Source: Amoebidium appalachense
Taxonomy: Eukaryota > Ichthyosporea
Assembly (NCBI GenBank): GCA_963693365.1
Contig: CAVNZM010000015.1
Location: forward strand, 2,914,001-2,978,000
Length of the DNA stretch: 64,000 nt
Direction of reading: 5' to 3'
Part shown: positions 1-13,220 of the stretch, piece after piece
How positions within the stretch are numbered: position 1 is the stretch's first letter
How the letters are laid out: the number at the start of each line of letters is the position of its first letter
Notes under the pieces: model-generated
What the model was told of the DNA's origin: nothing
The model's input: the letters and a program-made list of their open reading frames with translations, nothing else
The model's database searches: none
Translations under genes and position numbers: made by a program

Positions 1-635
1 GTACTAAAACTAAATTGACCGACACAGCTAAGATGAGAGGCATCAACCGGCAGAGTTGGCGGACAGTGCAAAGCTCAATTTGGTAGATCTATGCTTGGAA
101 CGGGTGCTTGTCGTGAAGAAAAGAGTACTTGTATATAATTGACAAGGGGTTATTATGCCTTATAACTCAGTAAAGTCTTGCTCAATTTGATATAGGTTCC
201 ACTCATGACTCCACACAAGTAATTATACAGTCACAAACACTGTGCAAAAGAGGAAAAGAGGTTAGCCAGCTAAAAAGGGAACGCAAACGCCGTAACGGTA
301 ACGGTCAAAATTTGAAGAATTTTCAAATATTCAAAAACACCGTAACTTTTGAAAACTTTGATCACCATAATTTGCATTTGGAAAAGAAACATTCACCTTA
401 TTGGCGATCATGAGCCCCAGCAATTTATAAAGCTGAGTGTCTCCTCCTAGCGACCAAAAAGGCGCGTAGGCTGTGTTTGCGACATCGGCGCACATGACAG
501 CGAGAAGGGGAAGCTCAGAATTTTTCTTTGCCAGCAGTGAATTGATATGAAATTGAATGCAGGGAGACAAGAGGAGAGGAAAAGAGAGAGGATCCGCGGT
601 TTCTGTGCTGCCGCTGCATAGGCAGTTGCGTTAAG
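1..635. other. Upstream flank of the cyclophilin gene
   Basis: No gene seen. The segment is A/T-leaning and, unlike the rest of the window, almost free of homopolymers. Around 290-350 it holds short repeats of a cgtaac/gtaacg word. A purine-rich stretch at about 565-595 and a GC-richer leader lie just before the start codon at 636. No TATA box or other core promoter element is convincing; the promoter and 5' UTR of the cyclophilin gene are presumably here, which is inference from position only. Confidence 0.5.
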
Positions 636-961
636 ATGGGTCCAAAGAAGCCCGCAGTGGTGCGCCCCAGGGTGTTCCTGGACGTTGGGTGGGTGTGGTG
701 CTGCCTGTTAATGTGGCGTGTGTTTTGTGTGTGAGTGCGTGCGTATGGGGGGAGTGGAGGAGGAGGAAGGGGGGGGGGGGGGATGGAGGGGGGGATAGGG
801 GTATATATATATTATGTATGGGGGGGGCATGCGGATCATGCGCGTGCGTGCATGCGTGCGTAGCTGCATGCGTACACGCAGGCGGACGGGCGTGCGTGTG
901 TGCGGGCGTGTGTGCTTGTGTGTGTGTGTGTGTGCGTGTGCGTGTTTGTGTGTGCGTGTGT

Positions 962-1006
<45 letters not shown>

Positions 1007-3069
1007 GGGAGAGGGTAGGAAAGCGCCTCACCCCCCCGCCCCCCCCTCTTCCGAGGGACAGGTTGGGAAGAGAGGCGGCTGAGAGAGGGGGAGGTTGATG
1101 TTGGGGTGCGCACTCTTGGGGGCGGAGAGAAGGGGGGAGAGAGGGGGGGGGGGGGGGGGGGGGAGAGGGGGGGGGGGAGAGAGAGAGAGAGAGAGAGGAA
1201 GAGGGGGCAGGGGGGAAGGGTTTGAATAGGCTGATAAAGAGAAGAGAGGTGGGCGGGGTTGGAGTTGGGGAAGGGGGGATAGGGCATGAGAGTAAATGAA
1301 GAAACGGGGAAACATGAACTAGCTTGGGAGGGGGAGAAGGGGAGGGGAGGGGGGGGGGGAGGGGGGTTGGGGGGTGGAGAGATTTGGTGAAAATAGTGAT
1401 AGAATGGCACCTCTCACCCACCGTATATTTATCGCTTTTCCATTTGCAATATTAACCCATGCAGACCTGGATACTAACAAGCATTTCCTTCCACTATGTC
1501 TCTTCGAACGCTCCAGTGTGTCAGGAAAACCAGGTATGGTTCTTTCGACTTGGAACATTTGCAACTACCCGTGCACCCAGCTGCCTTTTGCTCAACTAAG
1601 AACAGCACTTTGCAAACTAACGATAAGGCTTAGTATTGCTACTGGTTCTCATGTGCCCGTTTGCAGCATAGATTCGTGGCACTGTTAAGTCTATTCGATA
1701 ATCCTTGTTTGTGTTTAGGTAAAATTAAATAGGCCTTTTCTCAGTTAGGGATTCGGCACATCACACATCCAAGCAGTTGCAAGGTCTATGTGAACTCTCT
1801 TCCCACTCCCCCCCCTCCCCCGCCTTACAAACCACAAGCCGTAAGGTTTCTGTCCAAAATCACAACTGGACTGACCGCAAATGGTTTGGCAATCTGCAGT
1901 GGGGAGGATTGTCATTGAGCTATTCATCGATCTTGTTCCGAAAACGGCCGAGAACTTCAGATGTCTCTGCACAGGTGAGCCTCCCCCCTCCCCCTCCCCC
2001 CCCCTCCCCCCCCTCCCCCTCCCCCCCTCCCCTTCTCCCTCCCCCTCCCTCCCCTTTCCCCTCCCTCCCCATCCCTCTCTCCATCATCCCTTTCTGCCCT
2101 CATCCCACCTTGCCATTTTCTGCCTGTCTGTCCTTCCCACTGTCCTTCTTTTCACCCCTCCCTGCCCCCCTTTTCGTCCCCACTATCATCTGTCACCACA
2201 CCTGTCTGCACACAGCCCCCACCCACCCACCCACCCACCACCCTTCTCCCTCCCCCCTCCGCCTTCCCCCCCCCCCCCCCCCCCCCCTCCGCTGATGATG
2301 GGCTCTGTTCAAGTGTCTTCTGCCTGCACGCTTAAATCGTTTAATTTTGGATCTCCCACTTTTGTGACGTTTCGTTGTTGCTCGTTGTTGTCTCCTCCAT
2401 ATTTGCAACCCTCTAACACATACATCCCCCCCTCCCCTTGCCAACCTACCCCTTCCCCCCCCCCTTTCCCGGCTCTCCACCCCGCCCGTTTGTCCCCTTA
2501 TCACCATCTCTCCCCCGGCCTATGCTTCTGTAAGTCCTATATAGACACAGATTTTATACAGTTACATGCACGTGCACAAACCCCCACGGCCACAAGAGAA
2601 TTCACGACTCTACGCAGAGGGAGTTACACAGAGAACAAGAGTAGGTGTATGTTCTGCACACGAACCAGCTATTTTCATGTTTGCCCAAGCCGAACTGGCA
2701 CACAAAATCACCTTACATGCACCGGGGGGTGGGTGGGGGGGGGAGGGAAGGGGGGATGGGGGGGTGTTGGAAACGCTTCATATGTGCATGCACGTAAAGC
2801 ACGTAATAGAATGGGGGATGTATTACGAATAATGAAATTTGGCAACATTTTCGGGGAAGGAAGGATGTAGAGAAAATGACACGGGCTTTCTCGGTCTGTT
2901 CCCCCTCCCCCCTCACCCTCCCCCCCCCCCCCTCCCCCCCCCCCCCCCCCTCCCTCCCTCCCTCCCTCCCTCCTCTCTCCCCACCTCCCTCTCTCTCTCT
3001 ATCTCTCCCTCCATCTCTCATCCCTCCCCCCTCCCCCCCATCCTCCCCTTCCCCCTCTCTCCATCTTTC

Positions 3070-3106
<37 letters not shown>

Positions 3107-3132
3107 TTCCCTCCCTCCCTCCCTCCCGTTCT

Positions 3133-3165
<33 letters not shown>

Positions 3166-3821
3166 GGGGGAGTTTGGAGGGCGTCTGCACTACAAGGGTG
3201 TGCGCCTCCACCGCATCATCAAAGGGTTCATGGTGCAGGGGGGGACATTGCTGCCGGCAACGGGTCGGGTCCATCCACTTCCATATTTGGCGGCGAATTT
3301 GCAGGTGGGTATGCATTCCGTTGCCTAAATATGGAAAGTTAATGTCCATATTTGGCTGCAAGATCGGAAATTGTGTATTGTATTGTACTTGTGTGATGGA
3401 AGAGACGTTTATGTACATATTTAGCAAGTTGCAGGTTGATGCATTCCTGCTACCTAAATTTGGAAATTAGATGTCGTCATTTGACAATGAGTTTTATACT
3501 GGTGTAGCATGTCTGCTATTTACCTAGACCCCAATTTCCATCTTTGTTAGTGTGTGTGGAGGTGGGTGCTGCGTTCCTGGTTAGTGAAATCGGAAAGTGA
3601 ATTGTTCATATTTGGCGGCAAGTTTCCATGTGTACTTCTGCTGGATTTTGCCCCGCTTGATATGCCATTTGCGTAGAAACTATTGGGGAAAGAGGGTGTG
3701 TACATTACAAACACAAACTATCCACCGGAAGCAGCCACTACTATCGGCGAGTCCCTCTCACTCCGCACATGCTGAATACCTGCTTCTCCCGCCCTCCCCC
3801 CTCCCCCCTTAACACACCACA

Positions 3822-3857
<36 letters not shown>

Positions 3858-4063
3858 CCACTTACCCACCCACCCACCCACCCACCATAGAGTTCCCACC
3901 ACTCAGCACACAAAAACCTGTGCACATCGATGCCTTAACCTACTAATGCACACCCAACCCATATTCAGATGAGAATCTGACGCTGAAACACGACCGGCCT
4001 TTTCTGCTGTCTATGGCCAACAAGGGACCAAACACAAACGGATCCCAGTTCTTCATGTAGCAT

Positions 4064-4098
<35 letters not shown>

Positions 4099-5528
4099 CA
4101 CACACACACACGCACACACACACTCACACACCCGTACATCTCACCCCACCACCCTCTTTCCCCAACAAACACACACTTGCACGCACACACCCGCGCACAC
4201 ACACACAACACACACACACACACACGCACACACACACACACACTGCATTAGTGAAAATGGCATTTCCCCGAGCTTGGTTTGTCATGCACGTGGTTAATTC
4301 GTCGTTACTCTAGGCATCCTGTATAATAATCATGAACACTTGAGCCTGAGGATGGATCCCCTTGGCCTATAGTGCACCCTATCGCACGGTATTTTCTTTT
4401 GCATATGTTTGTGGTTGTGTCGTCTTTGTAATTCGAACAGAGGATTTCATAAACTTGGAAATGGAGAGAGTGGGGATGAGGCGAACGTGATCTTTGATTG
4501 TACATCCCAAGCTGTCTGGATTTCTAATCTCATGGGGTCTGGAAGTGACTCGGTTTTTTCTCTTTTTTGCAGCTTTTTTTTTCTTTTTTTCGGAATGAAG
4601 AAGAGAAGAGGGAGAGCAATGTACCAAGGGAAGAAAAAAGAACAGGGGAGAAGTAGATGGGCGGGTGGATTTATTTACACCCTAGGGGTATACCCGTGTT
4701 CAGGTTGCGTATTTTTGTGATTATCACTCATTACTGATTCCTTGTCATTTTCCTTTTGCAGAACTTTCAAGCCTACACCACATCTGGATGGGTAAGACGA
4801 GCCCCCCCCCCCCCCCCCCCCCCCCCCCCGCCCGCCCCTCCCTCTCCGAGTTTTTCTTTACTAGTTTGTGACGTTACCACTGGTGATGTCTTTTTGTGTC
4901 TCCTTCTCCATATTTCCAATCCTCTAATGCATACCCCTCCCCCCTCCCCCCCCCCCCCCCCCCCCCCCCTTCCCACCCCCTCCCCCCACCTCCTCCCCCA
5001 CCATGCATCGTTATGTTACTCTATCAGCCATAACCCCGTTCTTCATAATATACACCCCCTTCACAACATTCCCCCCCCCCCCCCCCCCCCCCCCCCCTCT
5101 CCCTCCCTCCCCCCAGGCGGCTTCCCACCCCCTCCCTCCCCCCTTCTCCTCCTCCCCACTAACCCACCCATCAACGTTCACATGCATTTGTAAATCTCTC
5201 AGGCGCATTCTTACTTTTCTGAAAATTGGTCGAAAATGTGATACAGTCGGTGACAAGGAGGTTTTGCTTTGTCTATGTTTCACACCCACGTTTTGTGGCT
5301 TCATTTTAAAACATCTGCATCGCTTTTTCTGCCGGGAATTCCTTTAATGATGTTACCGTTCTAACCCCCCCCCACCCCCCCCACCCCCCACCCCACCCCA
5401 CCCCCTGGAGAACGGGCCTGTGTTGCATACTTCGTGTGTTCGTCCTTTTTGGGCATGTCTGGAATAGTTACATGTTTTTAACTGGTACTTCTTACTGATC
5501 CCGCATCCCCCCTCCCCTCCCCCCCCTC

Positions 5529-5601
<73 letters not shown>

Positions 5602-6014
5602 ACATACACACATGCGTGCAAGCAAGTATGCACACACACACACACACACACACACTCACTCACTCACACTCACACTCACACTCACACTCATACACTCACA
5701 CACACACTCACGCACATGCACATGCACGCACGCACACACACTACACACACATACACACACCCATCACACACGTACACGTACACACGTACACCCACGTACA
5801 CACACACGTACACACACATGCAGCAAGCACGTTGTGTTTGGGCAGGTGGTGGCAGGGCAGGACGTTGTGATTCAGCTTGAGCAGTTGGAGACAGACACGA
5901 AGGATGCACCGTATGAGAGGGTGACTATTATGAAGTGTGGGGAGTTGATCCTGAAAAAGGCCGCAAAGAAAGGTGGGTTATTTATTTTATATATTTTTTA
6001 TTTCATTTTATTTT

Positions 6015-6058
<44 letters not shown>

Positions 6059-6172
6059 GACAGAGAGAGAGAAAGACAGAGAAACAGGGAGGGTCACTAT
6101 CATGAAGTGTGGAGAGTTGATACTCAAGAAGGCAGCGAAGAAAGGTAGGTGTAACGTTAGCAGGGTGGTAGT

Positions 6173-6239
<67 letters not shown>

Positions 6240-6752
6240 GGATGGAGAGGGAGAGGGAGAAGGGAGAGGGATAATGCTTATGTGCGTGTGTGAGTGCCTG
6301 TGTGTGCGTGCGTACGTTTAAATCAAAGGGTGGATTGAGAACCATGCGCGTGAAGCAAAAAAGTCGAGGGGAAAAAAAAAGAGATGAGGTAGGAAAGGGA
6401 AGAGGACGAGAGAATGAGGGACAGAGAGAGACTTCCATATATAAGAGAGCGTGGCACGGTTGCTCCGCCTCCCCACATCCTTTCCCGCCTTTTCTACTCT
6501 GCTTTGTTTTTATGTTTTAGTCAACCTTGTGTGCTCCGCCTACTGACCATATCCATCGTAAATCTCACAGATAAGAATAAGGCAGGCTCCGATTCCAGCT
6601 CGAGCTCTAGCTCCGACTCAAGCAGTAGTGACAGGTAGCCCCCCTCTCCTCCCCCCCCCCCCCCCCCCCTTCCCCCCCTCTCTCTCTCTCTTTTCCAGCG
6701 TTGCCGGAGTACCTAGGGTGCCTGCTTGTGGTGCAAGAGTTTTTATTATTTT

Positions 6753-6783
<31 letters not shown>

Positions 6784-7757
6784 TGGTGGTGGTGGTGGGG
6801 GGGGGGGGGGGGGGGGGGGGGGTTAGATGTTCCTTGTGTGTGAGAGAGAAGGGGGGCCCGGGGAGGCAGGGTGTTGACAGGTGGGAGGGGTGATTGAAGG
6901 CGGAAGGCAAAATAGTGGCCCCAGGGAAGGGGGGGGGGAGGGGGACCGTGGTGGGTGGGTGTTAGATAAAGAAAGCGTGCATTTGTGAGCTTATTTGGGG
7001 GGAGGGGGGGGGGGGGGGGGGGGAAGGATGAGGGGTTACGATACCACGCTGACTTTTTCCTTTTCCCCCTTTTTCTTCTCTTTTTCCTTTTTTTTTTTTT
7101 TTTTTCTTTTCTTTTTTCTTTTTTTTGGTTTCAACGGCAGCAGCTCCGAAAGCAGTTCAAGTTCATCGTCAGAGTCAGCGTCAGAATCCAGCGATGAAGA
7201 AGAAAGAAAGAAAAAGAGAAAGAAGCAGAAGCAGAAGGGGAAGAAGGGAAAGAAACAGAGAAAGGAGAAGAAAAACAAGAAGGGTGGAAAGGGGAAGATG
7301 GGAGAGGAGGATGGGGGGGAGAGTGGCGGCGATGGGGGTGATGCAGAAAGCAAGGAAAAGGAAAATGGGAAGGACAAGGGGGAGAAGGAGAGAGAGGGGG
7401 AGGATGGGGGAGAAACGAGCGAGAGGGAGGGGGAGGAACCAAAAGAAAAGGAAACGAAGGAAAAGAAAGAAAAGGGCAAGGTAGAGGATAGGGAGGAAGA
7501 TGGGGAGACGAGCGAGGAAGAGGGAAAGAAGAAGAAGAAAGAGAAGGAGGGGAAGAGCAAGGGCAAGGGGAAGGAAAAAGAGAAGGAGAAGGAGAAGGCA
7601 GGGGAAGGCACGACTGGTAACCAATACCCTCATCCCCTCGCCTCCCCCCCCCCCCCCTCCCCCCCCCCTCTTCCCCCCTCCACACACAGACACACATATA
7701 CACGTGCATAGGCACATTCACATCCGCACACACATATACACACACGCGCGCACACAC

Positions 7758-7789
<32 letters not shown>

Positions 7790-8105
7790 TCACGTTCGCA
7801 CACACAGTCAGACTCACGCACACACACACTCACGCGCGCACACACAGTCACACACGCACACGCACACGCACACGCACACAACACACACACTCGCATTCAC
7901 ACTCGCACTCACACTCACACTCACGCGCTGGCCCTGTTCGTTTCACCCTGCAACTTGACCCCAATCTCCCCCCCCCCCCCCCCCGGAACCCCCCTGATGA
8001 TCGGCTCTGGTCAAGTGTCTTCTGCCTGCATGCTTCTCATTTTTGGACGTCTTTGTTTTTGCTCTTTGTTGTCTCCTCCGTATCTCCAACCCTCTAACGC
8101 ATACA

Positions 8106-8143
<38 letters not shown>

Positions 8144-10500
8144 CCCGCCCGCTCGCCAGCTTCCATGCCCCGTGTCCCCGGCTCGGATAATCAGGAGGAG
8201 AGGACGACATTTTTGATGTCGTTTTAGTATTCCCGGGCACCAAACGTGTAGCCGTTGTGTCTCTATGGTGAATGTGTAGCTCTTCGCCTTGGGGCTTTCG
8301 TACACATCCCCCCCCCCCCCCAAAAAAAAAAAAAAAAAAAAAAAAAACCACAACCACAACCACCACCACCACAGTCAGCACACACACACTCACACACCCG
8401 ACACACGCACAGATTCCCCTACCCCATACCCACCACTCTGGCACATCTGCGGACGATTCCTTGTTGCTATGTTTTGGTTTTGCATTTGTTTTCTTCTGTG
8501 CATTCTCTAAGTGTCTACTATTGTATGTGCCCCTCTTTTGACCAAGGTGCATGCATGCAGCAAGTGAAGGGGAAGAGAAGAGACGTTCCAACGCAAGGAT
8601 ATCGGAGAAGTCAGGCAGGCTCATTCGTGGGAGAGGGAACATGGTAAGGGGGAAAAAAGAAAAAAAAGGAGCCGGGGGGGAGGGGGGGGGGAGGGGGGGG
8701 GGGGGGCTTGCTGGTGGCAAGTGTGGTTTTTTCTTTTTGGGATGGTGCCGTGGAATATGGGAGGGCGGGGTGGGGTGTAAGTGGGAGCATTCGTGCAGCT
8801 CTAGATGTCCGAAATCTAGATTGAGAGGAATGCGTTAATTGTATGCCGCCGATCTGATTTGGATTTAAAATTTTACAAGGTTTGATTAAATTCTAGATTC
8901 GCGGCTGCGCTTCGAATCTGGAAGAGGAGGGGGGGGGGGGGGGGGGGGGTCTTCCAGATTTCTGCTGATGTACAATTGGCCGGCATATTTGGCACACGGC
9001 CAATCACGAAACGCAAGTTTCACGATTGGCTGTTCTAACGCAAGCCACTTGCCCCTACACATTCATGATCTACACATTCCTCTCAATCTAGATTTTGAGC
9101 ATCTAGAGTCACATGAGTGCTCCCAGTTAGAGAAAATTTGCAAAGTTACTCGTGTGTGTGTGTATGTGCGTGTGTGTGAAAAGTTGTGAAGCTGCAGTGT
9201 AAATTCGTGTGCTCGCGTGTAAATTCGAGTGTTTGTCTGTGAATTTGGTTTGCGTGTGAATTCGGATGTTCGAGTGTGAACTCGAGTGTTTTTGTTTTTG
9301 GTGTGCTGTAATTCCGTGTACACTTGGAGGAACGGTGCGCGGGGGGGGGGGGGGGTTCAACATGTGGGCATCCACTTCAGGTCTGTTGGTGCCCGAGACT
9401 AACTCTTTTCTTTGTTGGTTGCAGCGATTCAGATCACCATCACCTGGTGCAAGGTAAATATGTCCCCCCCCCCCCCCCCCCTCCCCCCCCCCCCCCCCCC
9501 CCCCCCCAACTCTCTTCCCCAACACACAACACACGCGCACACGTTCAAAAAAAAAAAAAGGGGGGGGGGGGGGGGGAGAGGAAGAAAACTAAGAGAAGGA
9601 AGGAAAAGCCCACGACACCATTCATCCTCTCTGATGTGTGTTTCAATAGTTCTCATTCATGGTTGTGGCTTCTTGGACTATTCTGGAAAATGAAGTCTTT
9701 TGCTGAATGCATGGGCCTGATAGTGCTGTGCGATACCCCATGTGTACTTCTCCATGCTGCAACGTTGCAGTGTGCTTATGTATACAGAGGGGTTGGGATG
9801 TAGGCTTCAAATGGATAGGCGGGGAGGGGGGGCTGTGTATGTGAGTATCCTTTGTTTCCCCCTTCGTTTCCTGTTTTTTTTTTTGTTTTTGTTTTTTTGG
9901 GGGGGGGGGGATTGGGGTATACGTTATACGTTTGTGTGTTAGGGAGGGGGGGGGGGGGGGGGGTAGATAGGTGCTTGTGTGTGCTTGCTTACATGAAGTT
10001 AGTCTGCTCCATTTACTTCAATTTTCATGACATCACTTCTCCACACATCCACTCACTTCTTCCCTCCCGCCGTTTAAACACACAGGCGTCCTTGGGAGAG
10101 GAATCAAGGCCCCAGTGGCTACCGTTGGAACGACCGCGATCGGGGTCGCGATTACGACCGCGATAGAAATTACGATCGCAATCGCGGTTACGATCGTGAT
10201 CGTGATGCACCCAGGGGAGGGTATCGAGATCTGGACGCCCAAGACGATCGCAGGCCAGGTCGGGCAGATGGCGATTGGAGATCCGATCGGCGCGACCAAT
10301 CACGGGAGGAGTTCCGTAAGCCAGGGTTTGACCTCCGCGAGATGCTGAACAGGTGTGTGGTATTTTAAAAAAAGAAAAGAAAGAGAAAAAATTAAAATTT
10401 CCATTCCCTGCCCTGAAAATTAAAATGAATACATGCTTGTGTCTGCTGCACTTAAACGACCGATTTAAAATACTCGTACGGGGACCACCCGAATCACACA

Positions 10501-10537
<37 letters not shown>

Positions 10538-10750
10538 TTCCCCCTCCCCCTCCCCCAACACACACACACACACCCACAAGCACACATGCACACATGCAGG
10601 TACACGTGTAACGCAATCGCCACCCCATAACCACTGCTGCACTCTCGCGCACATTCCGTATTCCAAGGTAAATTTCCCATGCTGCAAGTGCCCAAAAACC
10701 CCTCTAACGCACACATCTTCCCCTCCAAAAGAAAAACACACGTACACGCG

Positions 10751-10803
<53 letters not shown>

Positions 10804-11608
10804 ACACACACACACACAGGCGCCGTGCCAGTGAAACCACCAAGTCACCCAGTCGGGATGACCGAGACAGGGGTCGTCGGGACGATCGCGACGATTCCCG
10901 TCGGAGATCTCCCGATCGCTCACGTGGTAGAAGCCCTGATCGGCGCGGATCGCGCCGATCGCCCACACCAGATCGGGACCGGAAACGGTCCCCGGCAACT
11001 AGGCGCGATCGTAGAAGATCGCGTTCCCGGTCCCGTTCGTGTTCGCGTTCACGATCACCCGAAGAAAAGAAAGCAGAGAAGAAGGGGGATGATAGAAGTC
11101 AGAGCCGCAGTCCAGACCAGAAAAAGGAGGATGGGAAATCTCGCGACAGGAGAGATCGCAGCCGATCCAGCGGAAGTGAAGATGGTCGGGAAAGGGCATC
11201 GAGCCCAAAAAGAAGATCGGGGAGTCGTGGCGCCAGCTCAAAAGGCAGGCACGAAAGTCGATCGAAGTCCAGATCGAAGAGCAGATCGAGATCGAGAGCT
11301 AGATCGGAATCGAGATCGAGATCTAGGTCGCGATCGAGATCGAGATCACCGCCTAGGGGCAGAGGGAGAAAGGAGTCCCCTGTGAAACGGGATAGGAGGG
11401 ATCACAGCTCGGATAGCGATGGGTATATGCTTGTTCTATCTCCGTCCCGCCCTGCATTCCTCGCTCTGCGTCTCTCCCACCCTCCCTGTTCCTCTCCCTC
11501 TCCCTCCTTCCCTTCCTCTTTCCTGTTGTCTCTCACTGCTGCCTTTCACTCCCCTCCTCCCCACCCCTCCCACCCTCTCTCTCTGTCTCTTTCCGTCTGT
11601 TCTCCCCC

Positions 11609-11640
<32 letters not shown>

Positions 11641-13181
11641 TTGGCGACAGCTCCCTTGGAACCCATGCGGCATGTTACCCGCCGGCGTAACATAACTCGG
11701 ACTATCGGTTTGGCTTTTTTCAAGCCCAAAGCAATGGGTGATACCATATTTCCGGCTGACATCCGGGGGCATAGCTTTCCGTTCGAAGACGATAAAGTTC
11801 CGCCCTAGTAAGCGTGTTACTACCCTGCGGCGTGGGTCAAATCTCATATTTTCCCCTCTGATTACGAATTCTGTGGCCTTCGGGACTTAATTCTTTTCAG
11901 CTGGTGTAGTATGTTAGCCAGGGAAGTATCGACTTAGGTATCGACGGGGGAGCTTCCTAGAAGCCCCGTCTCCTGAGTTCCTATCTATATTTTTCTTGCT
12001 TCTGCTTACTGCTGCAACTTTAACCCCCGGCCTTTCCCACTGCCCTTGCCTGCATAAGCAACCCTGCTCGTCTCTGATCAAGACGGGTGACCTACTCATG
12101 TTCAAGTGAAACAGTATCTGAGTTGGGTTTCGTTAACGAGGGGAATAGGTCGAAACTCGGGTACTGTGGATGACGTGGGCCCCCCCTGAGGATGGGCTCT
12201 GCTTATTATGCATACTCTTTATGTATGGCTTGCATTCTGCATCGTGTTATCCGTTTGTTCTTGTGTACTTCGTACTTTTTGACGCATTCAAAACCCCCCC
12301 CCCCCCCCCCACCTGCCACCCTGCCCCCCGTGTCCTTACTTGCCAAAAGCACCAGTGCATCCCCTGTTTTCTATGGTTTTCCACCCCCTCTCTTTTCCCA
12401 GCACACACGCACACACAGACACACACGCGCGGGTGCGCGCGCACACACAACATGCACGCACGCGCACACACACACACACAAAAGAAAGATGTTTGTTCGG
12501 TGGTGGGTGTTTTAAGTCATGTATCAAGGCAGCAGATTTAATCAACTAACGGTCGCCCCCTCATGTTGACTCGAACTGACACAAACACACAAAGTAAAGG
12601 CGAATGCATGCACGTTCTCTCAGATTTATTTACGTCGTGAATGAACATAAGATTTATTCACATTGTATATAAGGAAAATAATGGTTAATTAGAGAAAGAA
12701 AGAATTTATTTACTTAGTACTTCCTGCACAGGTCCAGGTCTGGGGTCAAACGACGTGGAGGGAGGAGACGCTCACGCAGCAGCTCAAGGGGTATGTGCCG
12801 GTGTTGTTTTTCCTTGGATTTTTTTTTTTTTTTTTTTTAACACGTCCTAAAACATGGCCTTATTGATTGGCACGTCATGTTTGAACAGGCAAAATATTAC
12901 AGACGAATCGTTGATAACATATGGCAAACATGTGACACAACACATGGCAAACATGTGACACAACACATAGGATTTGCACGAGAAAGACATACTCACAAAC
13001 AATCTCGCTCTAGCGTGCATGCGAGTTCATGGGATAGAATAGGTACGGTATTGGTAAATAACCTTGTGTTTGTGTGTGCGCGTGTGCGTGTTTATTGGGG
13101 TTTTTTTTTGGGGGGGGGGGGGGGGGGGCAGGCTGATTGTTGACAAGGTGGTTAACACGTGCGTTAGTGGAATCACACACT

Positions 13182-13220
<39 letters not shown>

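Larger units (their letters stand above)
636..5972 (+). other. Cyclophilin catalytic domain (exons 1-6)
   Basis: Exons 1-6 encode one cyclophilin fold of about 165 residues. Residues equivalent to CypA Arg55, Phe60, Met61, Gln63 (in [13 protein letters not shown]) and Phe113 (in GSQFFI) are present, so the active site is complete once exon 3 is read in its conserved frame. The segment after CTGE is short (FGGRLHYKG), lacking the longer loop of PPIG. Family knowledge: such domains isomerise Xaa-Pro bonds. Exon 4 ends within the Ile codon of QFFI at a GTAG donor, and exon 5 is only 30 nt. Confidence 0.92.

Noticed and set aside
689-1421. Long open frames of poly-Pro, poly-Gly, Thr-His and Val-Cys on both strands, here and throughout the window
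   Set aside because: They are translations of CA, GT, C and G tracts; both strands are open at once and no conserved domain is present.
5530-5830. CRISPR-like or regularly spaced repeat
   Set aside because: Plain CA microsatellite with point interruptions; no unique spacers.
10086-11422. Dense GATCG/CGATC words as a possible restriction or methylation signal
   Set aside because: They follow from Arg-Asp and Arg-Ser codons (cgc gat, cga tcg) in the coding frame.
11914-12105. 63-codon minus-strand frame also present at 38707-38880
   Set aside because: It repeats only because the whole 361-bp SINE-like element is duplicated; other copies lack it and no family is recognised.
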